Assembly (NCBI RefSeq): GCF_014534745.1
Contig: NZ_JACVVP010000008.1
Span: 124,001-188,000 of the forward strand
Direction of reading: 5' to 3'
DNA length: 64,000 nucleotides
Source of the DNA: Flammeovirga sp. EKP202
GTDB taxonomy: Bacteria; Bacteroidota; Bacteroidia; Cytophagales; Flammeovirgaceae
In this document: one piece after another, positions 1 through 8,159 of the stretch
Numbering within the stretch: the stretch's first letter is position 1
How the letters are laid out: each line of letters starts with the position of its first letter
Translations under genes and position numbers: made by a program
Notes under the pieces: generated by a model
What the model was told of the DNA's origin: nothing
Database searches by the model: none
What the model saw: the letters and a program-made list of their open reading frames with translations, nothing else

Positions 1-1716
1 TTCAATCGTCACCTTTTGTCCTAAAACTAGAAGTAGATCTTTTAATACAACAGGAGGAACATGGAAAATGGTTTCTATCTTATAATAGCTAGAAGCGTTG
101 ATCTCATTCCAAATAGCATCAATGATCAGTTGATATTCTTCTTCTTCAATGATTCCCCAAATTACAGAAGAGAATAAATAACGTTGAATCCCTTTTTGAT
201 CTTTGTCCTGTACTCTTTCATCTTCAAAAGTATTTTGAAGTGTCAGCGAATAATCTAAATCATCATAGGTTAGACCCTGTTTTGGAGTAGGTGTTTCAAT
301 ATCCAATACAAGATTAAAAGAAGCATTTCTATTTCCTGATAGATCAGCACTGATGCTTTTCTCTAATCCATAAGCCACTTCTCTCTCGATAACATCTCTG
401 CCATGTTTAAGGTCTATGAATGTTTCATTATGAGAAACCTTACGTCCAACACTCCAATTTCCTAGTTTGATACCCACTGATAAAGATTGACTAATTTCCA
501 ATCCTTTACCCGACATATAATGATTGACTTTAATACTTTTTTCCTGAATCAAATCAGAAATATCTAGTTTTAATAAAGAAGAAATATGCTTAGAAAGAAT
601 ATCACTAGAAACATAAGCATCTAGCATACTGCTTTCCATCACAGACTTTCTGTAAGAATATTCTAGTCCTAATTCCAACTTTGCTTTTAGAAGAAGCATC
701 ACTTTTTGTTTTGCTTTCTGTACCTTTTCCTCATAGTCATCCAAGAAGTCTAAAACTTCCTCGAGGGGTGTTAATGCTGGAATATCAATTTTCTGAAGAA
801 TGGCCTGTACATAAATATTTTCGGTATTATTTTGTATTTTCTCTTTTACCTTATCAATAGAATCCCCTAGGTAATCTATAATATAGTCGTCAATGATTGA
901 TTCAATTTTTTCGATTGATTTGGGAGCAAGTGAAATACCTACTGAAGCTGACAGCCCAATTCCTTTTGTACTTTTCTTCTGCTTGTTTAATGTAATATGA
1001 AACGCATCATCAGTTTTTTGAATGAAACAGTTGAAAGCATCTTTTTTAGAGAATGAAAACCCAATAGTAGAAGAGGCTCCAACATTAAATGCATTGGATT
1101 GTCCACAACTTGTTAGTGCAAATACAGGAGCTAAAATAGAAGACAAAACTTCAACAAGATCAATGGATAAAGCTCCCTTAAACTCACCATTTAGTGAGAA
1201 ACCTACACCTTCATTTTCTGCAAATGAATTCCAGAAGTTACTGTTTTTGCATTCAGTGAAAATTTCTTTCAAACTATGTACCTCATTCGCAATAGTCTCT
1301 ACAGTACTTTTATGATTTGGATGAACTTTACACCAATTGATTGTAATGTCTTGTTTGCCCTCAGCTTCCAAAGAGAAGTATTTTGAGGCAGAAGCATTGG
1401 CATTTCCTTTTAAATGCCCTTCAATTAAGTATTCAATTATGGCATGGTTGGAGATGAGTTTTTTATAAGGGTGATCATTCGTCAAAATAACATTTTCATT
1501 TTCTTCAAAATCATCACTACTATTAAAAACGTTGATTCTAAAACTACTATTAGTATTCAAATCAATAAATAAATTATCATCAAATACAGGTAGGTTTTTC
1601 TTGTATGGAGCTTCAAATAGTTGATTATTGACTACTTCAAACTCTACATCGCTGAGTGGAGTAGTCATTGATTGGATTGTATTGGTGATTTTAGGGAGAT
1701 AGCTCAATAAGTTCAT
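1..1716 (-). CDS. Unrecognised large protein, C-terminus cut by window edge
   Basis: An open frame of 572 codons runs from an ATG at 1716 leftwards off the window without a stop, so the C-terminus is missing. The N-terminus (MNLLSYLPKITNTIQSM) has no clear signal peptide. The body is mixed hydrophilic and amphipathic, with a helical, lysine/glutamate-rich stretch around residues 300-370. Only one short, weakly hydrophobic stretch near residue 190 (DLVEVLSSILAPVFALTSCG) is seen, so it is probably soluble. I do not recognise a family and assign no function. The continuous reading frame and Bacteroidota-like codon use make it a convincing gene. Confidence 0.85.
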   Translation of the reverse strand, partial: MNLLSYLPKITNTIQSMTTPLSDVEFEVVNNQLFEAPYKKNLPVFDDNLFIDLNTNSSFRINVFNSSDDFEENENVILTNDHPYKKLISNHAIIEYLIEGHLKGNANASASKYFSLEAEGKQDITINWCKVHPNHKSTVETIANEVHSLKEIFTECKNSNFWNSFAENEGVGFSLNGEFKGALSIDLVEVLSSILAPVFALTSCGQSNAFNVGASSTIGFSFSKKDAFNCFIQKTDDAFHITLNKQKKSTKGIGLSASVGISLAPKSIEKIESIIDDYIIDYLGDSIDKVKEKIQNNTENIYVQAILQKIDIPALTPLEEVLDFLDDYEEKVQKAKQKVMLLLKAKLELGLEYSYRKSVMESSMLDAYVSSDILSKHISSLLKLDISDLIQEKSIKVNHYMSGKGLEISQSLSVGIKLGNWSVGRKVSHNETFIDLKHGRDVIEREVAYGLEKSISADLSGNRNASFNLVLDIETPTPKQGLTYDDLDYSLTLQNTFEDERVQDKDQKGIQRYLFSSVIWGIIEEEEYQLIIDAIWNEINASSYYKIETIFHVPPVVLKDLLLVLGQKVTIE

Positions 1717-2121
1717 AATTAGCTTTTAATATCAATATTTAAAAAATAGAGTAAACACATACTGTTTCAGTGCCTATCAATATTATGAAATATAAAACCG
1801 AGGAACAAATCTATATTTCTTTGTACATAATAGTATCACGTACTATTTAGAGCTGAAGCGTTGTTTACCCTTTTAGAAGAGATAATCTTGAAAAAATGTA
1901 TTAAACCTACTGCACTTCTTAAAAGTAAGATAAATCGATTTCTTGCTGTTTTTTATCAGTGTAGAGTAATTCACCAGTTGATGTAATTGACCTGTTTTAG
2001 GGGCTTTTTTTGATTGAAATTGTATTTTTTTAAGAACATGATTTGAATATTTCTTTATTTTGAAAACAAAATCAAACTACGCCGTACAGATACTACAAAT
2101 TAACCCCAATAACTATACGCT
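1717..2121. other. Intergenic region between divergent genes
   Basis: About 400 AT-rich bases separate the divergent genes on either side and must hold both promoters. A 7-bp inverted repeat (AATAGTA, 5-base spacer, TACTATT) lies at 1829-1847 and is a possible operator. I see no open frame, RNA gene or terminator here. Confidence 0.5.
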
Positions 2122-3429
2122 ATGAAAAATTTAAAAAACCTAATTTTAATTTTTATTTCATCTATTTTTATCATTTCATGTACAACAGAAGAAAACGAAA
2201 TTACTCCAGAAACATTTAATAATGGATCAGTTGATTTAACACAAAATGAGCACTTTGATGCAACTTGGAATATTACTACAGGTGGAGAAATATCGAGTAT
2301 GGCATTTACAAGTGAAGGTTTAGCAACAATACAAGGAACAGCATCCAATGCTAGAACTTTAGTGGAAGAAAAAGATCTCTTGTTTTATGGTGAATATACA
2401 GTTGAGTCTGATACAATTATTGATTTAGAAGGCTATGGAACCGTTAAATTGCTGAATATTGATGGTGAGATTCAAATTGAATTAATCAAAGAAGATAATC
2501 CAGAGCAAAAAATAAATATGTCGGTTGAGGTCGATAAACAAGAATTTTCAGAAAGAACCGCTTTTTTAGCAAATGTATGGAAAGATGCAGCAGATGACTT
2601 CTATGTATTCTTTACTAAAGATGGAGCTATTATTAGTTCTGATGGTAATGGTATCTGGGAGTGGACTGATGATACAGAAGAGACAATTAAAGCAAAAATC
2701 TCAGATGATATCTTCCAGATAAATCTTTTGACTCTTACTGAAGAAAGTATAGATCTTACATTAAGTTTTGATGTGGAAGGAGTGACTTATACGGATACTA
2801 TTAATCTTGTTCGAGCTGACTATGAAGAGTTAATGGATCATGTAGGAAGAGAATATAAGAAAGATGATGACGAGGAATACAATGTACCTAGCTTTATCGC
2901 CGGTAAAGGAAGTGTAAGTATTGATGGAGAAGAGTTATTCAAAATTGTAGGCGCTGCAGGTAGACAAAATGAAGTTTTTGATAACGATTCTTCAGGAAGA
3001 TTTTTTGACTTGGTATTTATGGAAGATGTAAAAGTCTTAGAGAAATTAGATGAATATGAAGGAGATGAGTTTATCGGTAATATGCTTTCAGTTGGGATTA
3101 CAACTTCTGCAGATGACCCCAAAAAGTTAATCGGTGATTATTCATCAGGTGGTGAATGGGAGGAAGCTACTTCTGCTTCTGATTATGGAGTGCAGTTTGC
3201 TGGTCTTACGACAATGATTAATGATGAGTTTACACTTTACTTAAAAGATCATGGTGATGGTCTTTCCGTTGAAAGTTTTACTGTCAAAGAAGGAGAGGAT
3301 AGAACTTTTGTAATTGATGCAAAGTTTAATATTCATAAAGTCACAACAGACCATGAAGAAGTAGGTGAGAAGGCAACAGTAAGTTTTCACTACGAAGGAA
3401 AGTTATTCTTTATCACTGAAGATATCTAA
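2122..3429 (+). CDS. Hypothetical lipoprotein, 435 aa
   Basis: The protein starts with a lipoprotein signal peptide: charged MKNLKN, a hydrophobic core, then IISC with the acylated cysteine at residue 20. The mature part is acidic and rich in beta-strand-like, Thr/Asp/Glu-rich sequence with no motif I recognise. It is probably tethered to the inner or outer membrane and faces the periplasm or cell surface. It stands alone, divergent from the gene on the left and convergent with HMG-CoA reductase, with a shared terminator downstream. Function unknown. Confidence 0.85.
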   Translation: MKNLKNLILIFISSIFIISCTTEENEITPETFNNGSVDLTQNEHFDATWNITTGGEISSMAFTSEGLATIQGTASNARTLVEEKDLLFYGEYTVESDTIIDLEGYGTVKLLNIDGEIQIELIKEDNPEQKINMSVEVDKQEFSERTAFLANVWKDAADDFYVFFTKDGAIISSDGNGIWEWTDDTEETIKAKISDDIFQINLLTLTEESIDLTLSFDVEGVTYTDTINLVRADYEELMDHVGREYKKDDDEEYNVPSFIAGKGSVSIDGEELFKIVGAAGRQNEVFDNDSSGRFFDLVFMEDVKVLEKLDEYEGDEFIGNMLSVGITTSADDPKKLIGDYSSGGEWEEATSASDYGVQFAGLTTMINDEFTLYLKDHGDGLSVESFTVKEGEDRTFVIDAKFNIHKVTTDHEEVGEKATVSFHYEGKLFFITEDI

Positions 3430-3444
3430 ATCTATTCCATAAAA

Positions 3445-3479
3445 AACTCCCTACTTGATAAAGTATCAGGTAGGGAGTT
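3445..3479. terminator. Bidirectional terminator
   Basis: A long stem pairs AACTCCCTAC with GTAGGGAGTT and continues inward (TTGATA with TATCAG) to a 3-base loop, about 17 bp in all. A-tracts and T-tracts flank it on both sides. It sits between two convergent genes and can serve both. Confidence 0.85.
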
Positions 3480-3517
3480 TTCTGTATATAATTCAAATCA
3501 AAATTTGTGTTTTTCTA

Positions 3518-5062
3518 TTATCTGTTTCTTCCGTACTGTTCATGTGAACTCACCCAATCTGATGAAGAAATGGCCGACGCTAATGAAATTTCACCCGCTA
3601 ACACTACCGCTGCTACAATCTCAGCAAATTTATGTGCTTTTCCTTTACCATAGCAGTCCAACAGTTGAAGGCTTTCCTTTTGAGTACCAATGCCTGTTCC
3701 ACCACCATATGTGGCTATAATCAAAGAAGGAATAGTAATTGAAAGGTATAAATCGCCTTTATTGGTAAGTTCAGTATAAATAATACCTGCACTAGATTCA
3801 GATACATTGGCAACATCTTGACCAGTGGCTATAAACATTGCTGTAATGCCATTGGGGGAGTGTAGACCGGTATTGTTTACACCAGATAAGAAAGAGCCAA
3901 TAGCGGCAATTCTAGAATGATGATCCAATTGTTCTGGATCAACTCTCATATATTGTTGTAAAACCTCCTTCTTTAATGTGACCTCAGCCGTTACTCTTTT
4001 ACCACGAGTTCTCATAATATTAATCTGAGAAGCTTTCTTATCCGTAGCGAAATTAGATTCTAAGAAGAAATTTTGAATTCCTGAATATTGATCCAAAATC
4101 CAACTACAAGCAGCAAAAGTGGCTCTGCCCACCATATTTTGTCCAGCAGCATCACCTGTCTTGAAATTAAAACGTAAGAAGGCAAACTTATTGGATAAGA
4201 AATGATCAATATACACCAAGTCGGCAATAGAAGATGTACTTTCAGCCTCAGCTTTGATTTTATCAAAATTCAATTTAATCCATGCTACAAAATCTCTTGC
4301 TCCTCTAGCATCAATAAATTCAAAAACCGGTGCACGTTGCATGGCATCGTCCACCACGGAAACCTTTATGCCTCCACACATATTAGCGACTTTCATTCCT
4401 CTATTATAAGAGGCTACAAGAGTACCTTCTGTAGTGGCCATTGGTATCATGAACTCTCCAATAGCGTGTTCACCATTTACTTTAATAGGCCCGGCAAACC
4501 CCATCGGGATTTGAGCAACACCTGTAAAGTGCTCTATATTACCACCTAATTCATGAGGATCAATAGAATACTTTCCAATGTGATCGATTTTAGCACCCGT
4601 AAATTCTTCTACAAACTCTTGTCTTTTTTTGATAATGGGGTCTCCATAATCATCCATTTCATCTCTTGGGATCTTGATTTCAGTGTCTTTTTTCAGTGTG
4701 ATAGCATCAGTGACTGAAAATTTAAGCGATCCAAACGGGGATGCTTTCACGGAAATCTCTACTTCATGTTTTTCTATCGCTAGTGGAGGATGATCCAATA
4801 CCTCAATTTTAATCACTGCCCTTAGAGGAAAATCAAATCGGTTTTTAGAATTAATGTTGGTTGCTTTTACATCTTGTGCATTTGATGTGTGTAGCACAAT
4901 TTTTTCATTACTGACTTCGTGTCCATCAATTTTAATATGGAGAAGTTCTTTTATTTCAGCGTCTTTGAGTCTATTTTTGATCGAAAACTCAATTCCACGT
5001 TCAGTGTTGTTAAGGCTGCCACGTGTGTATAGTTGCTTCAACAGCATACTTGGGATAAACAT
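3518..5062 (-). CDS. mvaA: Hydroxymethylglutaryl-CoA reductase (class I-like)
   Basis: Reduces HMG-CoA to mevalonate with NAD(P)H, the committed step of the mevalonate route to isoprenoids. The catalytic region covers about residues 150-514. Visible motifs are IPMGFAGPIKVNG (about 185-197), the catalytic glutamate in MATTEGTL (E212), the dinucleotide-binding GDAAGQNMV, GGGTGIGTQ, and a C-terminal catalytic histidine (H507) in VSSHEQYG. The first ~120 residues (beginning MFIPSMLLKQLYTRG) are an extra, probably beta-rich domain that is not the membrane anchor of eukaryotic enzymes. No signal peptide, so cytoplasmic. It is divergent from aroQ. Function is clear; the role of the N-terminal domain is not. 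Confidence 0.93.
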   Translation of the reverse strand: MFIPSMLLKQLYTRGSLNNTERGIEFSIKNRLKDAEIKELLHIKIDGHEVSNEKIVLHTSNAQDVKATNINSKNRFDFPLRAVIKIEVLDHPPLAIEKHEVEISVKASPFGSLKFSVTDAITLKKDTEIKIPRDEMDDYGDPIIKKRQEFVEEFTGAKIDHIGKYSIDPHELGGNIEHFTGVAQIPMGFAGPIKVNGEHAIGEFMIPMATTEGTLVASYNRGMKVANMCGGIKVSVVDDAMQRAPVFEFIDARGARDFVAWIKLNFDKIKAEAESTSSIADLVYIDHFLSNKFAFLRFNFKTGDAAGQNMVGRATFAACSWILDQYSGIQNFFLESNFATDKKASQINIMRTRGKRVTAEVTLKKEVLQQYMRVDPEQLDHHSRIAAIGSFLSGVNNTGLHSPNGITAMFIATGQDVANVSESSAGIIYTELTNKGDLYLSITIPSLIIATYGGGTGIGTQKESLQLLDCYGKGKAHKFAEIVAAVVLAGEISLASAISSSDWVSSHEQYGRNR

Positions 5063-5155
5063 AGTTTATTTGGTTTTGCAGTGTGTAATAATATAGTTTA
5101 TCATTAAACGATATTAGACCGTATTGTATAAGCAATTTAATAATATATATATAAA

Positions 5156-5575
5156 ATGAAGCTTTTAATTTTAAATGGCCCCAATTTAAACCTGCTAGGT
5201 AAAAGAGAGCCAACGATTTACGGAAATACAAGTTTTGAAGAATATTTTGAGCAGCTTCAAGCTACATTACCTGAAGTTGAAATGGAATATCGTCAGAGTA
5301 ATCATGAAGGAACGTTGGTCGATATCATTCATGAAGTAGGGTTCAGTTATGATGGAATCGTCTTAAATGCAGGGGCTTACACTCATACTTCAGTAGCAAT
5401 AGCTGATGCGATTGCTGGAGTAGAAACGCCTGTAATTGAGGTGCATATCTCTAATGTACATGCTAGAGAAGCATTCAGACATAAAAGTTACATGGCAAAA
5501 AATTGTGTAGGGACAATTGCAGGGTTAGGCTTAAAAGGCTATGAATTAGCCGCTAGATATTTTGTTGAGAAATAG
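5156..5575 (+). CDS. aroQ: Type II 3-dehydroquinate dehydratase
   Basis: Converts 3-dehydroquinate to 3-dehydroshikimate in the shikimate pathway. At 139 residues it has the normal length of the type II dodecameric family. It shows the N-terminal ILNGPNLNLLGKREP motif, the catalytic tyrosine Y22 on the flexible lid (PTIYG), the substrate-binding NAGAYTHTS motif, and the catalytic histidine region VIEVHISN followed by REAFRHKS. It is cytoplasmic. It is a single gene divergent from mvaA, with about 90 bases between the two starts. Confidence 0.97.
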   Translation: MKLLILNGPNLNLLGKREPTIYGNTSFEEYFEQLQATLPEVEMEYRQSNHEGTLVDIIHEVGFSYDGIVLNAGAYTHTSVAIADAIAGVETPVIEVHISNVHAREAFRHKSYMAKNCVGTIAGLGLKGYELAARYFVEK

Positions 5576-5608
5576 AAAATAAGCTAAAATAAATGAATGA
5601 TTATTCTC

Positions 5609-7612
5609 TTATTCGTTTTTAAGAGGTTCTTTGGAATTTGTATAATCTTGAACTTTCTGAAGTAGGTTGTCTTTTTTAAATGGTTTTGAGATATAATCAT
5701 TCATCCCTGCTTTTTTACATCTTTCAAATTCTCCTTTTAATGCGGATGCAGTCATAGCGATAATTGGAACATCTCTTTTGGATGCAGGGAAAGAACTTCT
5801 GATTTCTTTTGTGGCAGAATATCCATCCATTTCAGGCATATGAACATCCATTAAAATGAGATCGTAATCTGTCTCACTCAATTTTTCTAGGGCAATTTTT
5901 CCATTTTCAGCTAAATCCGAAACGTAGCCCCACTTTTTCAAAAGGCGAAGTACAAGCATTTGATTTACTTCATTGTCTTCCACAAGTAATATTTTCTTAC
6001 TTGATGGTTTATCTTGTACTTCTGCGGTGTTTTTTTGCAGAGAAGAGGCGTTAGAAACCGCCTTAGTCGTTGCTATATATTTCTTGAAGGTAATTTCAAA
6101 GTAGAAAGTACTTCCTAAGTCTACCGTACTTTCTATATACATTTGACCTCCTTGAAGTTCTACCAGTTGTTTTGAAATGCTAAGTCCTAAACCTGTTCCA
6201 CCAAACTTACGAGTTGTTTCATTTGAAGCTTGAGTGAAACTATTAAAAATGTGATCTATTTTATCTTTCTCAATACCAATACCTGTATCTTTTACAGAAA
6301 ATTGTAGTGTTACTTTTTTATCGTTTTCAAACTTATTTCGTACTGAAATAATGATACTTCCATCAAAAGTAAATTTAACCGCATTTGAGTAAAGATTAAT
6401 CAAAACCTGTTTCAACCTAACAGGATCTCCAACTATTCTTTCTGGGACTTTTTTAGAAATGTCAAGAATTGTATTTAATCCCTTTTGGTTCGTTTGAATA
6501 GAAAAAGCGTCAATAATAGAAGATGTGACTTCTTTGACGTCAATAACTTGTTCCTCAAATGATAGTTTACCAGACTCAATTTTAGAAATATCTAATATAT
6601 CATTGATGACGACCAAGAGGTGAGAGGCCGAACTTTTTAATACTTTAAGTAAGTGTTTTTGTTCCTCATTGAGTTTTGTATCCTGCAATAAATCTGTCAT
6701 TCCCATCACTCCATTAATCGGAGTTCTGATTTCATGAGACATATTGGCTAGAAATTCTTGCTTTGCTTTTGCGGAACTTTCAGCGACCTCTTTTGCATGA
6801 ATTAAGGATTCATTTTGTAATTCAATCTTTGAAAGCATACCATTAAAAGCATCAATCAATAATCCAATTTCATCATCTCTACGGTCTTTAATTCTAATAG
6901 AATAATCTTTCTTTTTAGAGATAATATTCGCTATTCGCTCCAGTTCGAGGATTGGTTTTGATATACTTCTTTGTAGCGGAACTGAGAGTGTTGATACGAA
7001 AATTAAAACTGATCCAACAATCAAGAAAAACATAAAAAAGTATGTTGTAATACGTTCTCTAATTGAAGTCAAATCAGATCTGAGATAAACGGTATTTATC
7101 CTTCCGTTTTCATCAAAAGTACTAACATAGATATCTAAATAGTTCTCTAAAAGAGCAAAAGTGGTATTGTTTTGAGAGAAACTAGGGATAAATTCAGCAT
7201 GAGAAATTTGCCAATCCTTATCTAAAATAACTTTATCATACAGCTCAATATTTTTATCCTTAGCTTGTAAGAGTGCGGTTTTGCTATAGATTGCAAATAA
7301 CCTTTGTTCTTTGTCAAAGATAACTCCTGTTACAATTTGTGTATTATTATTGAGGAGCTCATTTAAATTTCGTTGCGCGGGAGTGAACTGCTGTAGCTCT
7401 ACAGAGGCGTCGTTGTTATCACCAATTAGTTTGGCTAACTGTTTGGTCTCTTTAATGAAGTTTTCTTTATACTGCTGAAAATCGTAAGCACAAAAAAGAA
7501 TCGTAGAAAATGAGGAAGCGATTAAACTTACAAACATGATAATACCTATCAGTTTATACCTCAAAGATTGGGATAATATTTTTTTAATTTGGGTCATAAG
7601 GGATGATGTCAC
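5609..7612 (-). CDS. CHASE8-HAMP hybrid sensor histidine kinase with receiver domain
   Basis: Inner-membrane hybrid kinase of 667 residues. Order: TM1 (about 20-42), a periplasmic CHASE8-like sensor domain (about 45-185, with LFCAYDFQQYKENFIKET then a VIFDKEQRLFAIY core), TM2 (about 190-212), HAMP (about 212-265), HisKA with phospho-acceptor H293 in NMSHEIRTPING, HATPase_c with GTGLGLSIS, and a C-terminal receiver with phospho-Asp D589 in LMDVHMPEMDG. CHASE8 followed by HAMP is the input architecture of the YfiN/TpbB diguanylate cyclases, but here the output is a kinase plus receiver instead of GGDEF. The start overlaps the end of the YfiR gene by 29 bases, so the two are translationally coupled. 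Its downstream response partner is not obvious in this operon. Confidence 0.93.
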   Translation of the reverse strand: MTSSLMTQIKKILSQSLRYKLIGIIMFVSLIASSFSTILFCAYDFQQYKENFIKETKQLAKLIGDNNDASVELQQFTPAQRNLNELLNNNTQIVTGVIFDKEQRLFAIYSKTALLQAKDKNIELYDKVILDKDWQISHAEFIPSFSQNNTTFALLENYLDIYVSTFDENGRINTVYLRSDLTSIRERITTYFFMFFLIVGSVLIFVSTLSVPLQRSISKPILELERIANIISKKKDYSIRIKDRRDDEIGLLIDAFNGMLSKIELQNESLIHAKEVAESSAKAKQEFLANMSHEIRTPINGVMGMTDLLQDTKLNEEQKHLLKVLKSSASHLLVVINDILDISKIESGKLSFEEQVIDVKEVTSSIIDAFSIQTNQKGLNTILDISKKVPERIVGDPVRLKQVLINLYSNAVKFTFDGSIIISVRNKFENDKKVTLQFSVKDTGIGIEKDKIDHIFNSFTQASNETTRKFGGTGLGLSISKQLVELQGGQMYIESTVDLGSTFYFEITFKKYIATTKAVSNASSLQKNTAEVQDKPSSKKILLVEDNEVNQMLVLRLLKKWGYVSDLAENGKIALEKLSETDYDLILMDVHMPEMDGYSATKEIRSSFPASKRDVPIIAMTASALKGEFERCKKAGMNDYISKPFKKDNLLQKVQDYTNSKEPLKNE

Positions 7613-8156
7613 TTGCGAGATTTAGGAGCTTCACATCAATGGTTAATTGTGCCTTATTGGCGGAAACAATGTTTAGAGTATATAGCCCATTAGGAGTTAA
7701 ATTGATGATACCCCCATTTTTACAAAAGTTAGGGATATTGTCTCCTATTGTCAATACAAAAGAGTTGTTTCTACTATAAATTTCTTGAAGAAATGTCTTC
7801 ACTTCTTCTTCCTTAAACCCTTGAGCCATAAAAACAATGTGAGACCCCTTTAGCTCTCTAATTGTTTTCGCTCTTCTTATTTCCCAAGCTCGTCCGTTGA
7901 CATATCTGTTTCTAAACATATTGTCAATCACATCACCAAAAGGATCGTCTCCTAATATACCAAGCACAAGCTTATCACCTTCCATAAATGCTTTGGAAGG
8001 CCAATTGACATATTTAGCAAAAGTATTGATGATACCAGCCTTTCTTTCATATTCATCGAATTGAGCTCTACTTTCTTGTTGGAAAACAAGAATGAAGAGT
8101 ACTGCAATAACAGGTACTAGTTGAAGTGGTGATATGTTCAGAAAAGATTTTTTCAA
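7584..8156 (-). CDS. YfiR family periplasmic protein (DUF4154)
   Basis: 190 residues. An N-terminal hydrophobic segment (about 12-26) ending near SRAQ looks like a cleavable signal peptide, giving a periplasmic protein. The mature part follows the YfiR pattern: an INTFAKYVNWP start, LVLGILGDDPFG, a central HIVFMAQG strand, then FVLTIGDN and GGIINL, ending in a helical LNIVSANKAQLTIDVKLLNLA region. In Pseudomonas, YfiR represses the CHASE8 cyclase YfiN and is released by the OmpA-like lipoprotein YfiB. Here it lies between an OmpA-like protein gene (3 bases away) and a CHASE8 hybrid kinase gene (29-base overlap), so control of that kinase is the natural inference. Confidence 0.9.
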   Translation of the reverse strand: MKKSFLNISPLQLVPVIAVLFILVFQQESRAQFDEYERKAGIINTFAKYVNWPSKAFMEGDKLVLGILGDDPFGDVIDNMFRNRYVNGRAWEIRRAKTIRELKGSHIVFMAQGFKEEEVKTFLQEIYSRNNSFVLTIGDNIPNFCKNGGIINLTPNGLYTLNIVSANKAQLTIDVKLLNLASDIIPYDPN

Positions 8157-8159
8157 AAC

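Noticed and set aside
1022-1315. A 97-residue plus-strand open frame
   Set aside because: It lies wholly inside the minus-strand open frame at 1-1716, which is longer, uninterrupted and has better codon use.
4202-4549. A 115-residue plus-strand frame opposite HMG-CoA reductase
   Set aside because: It is antisense to conserved catalytic sequence of mvaA and has no signal or motif of its own.
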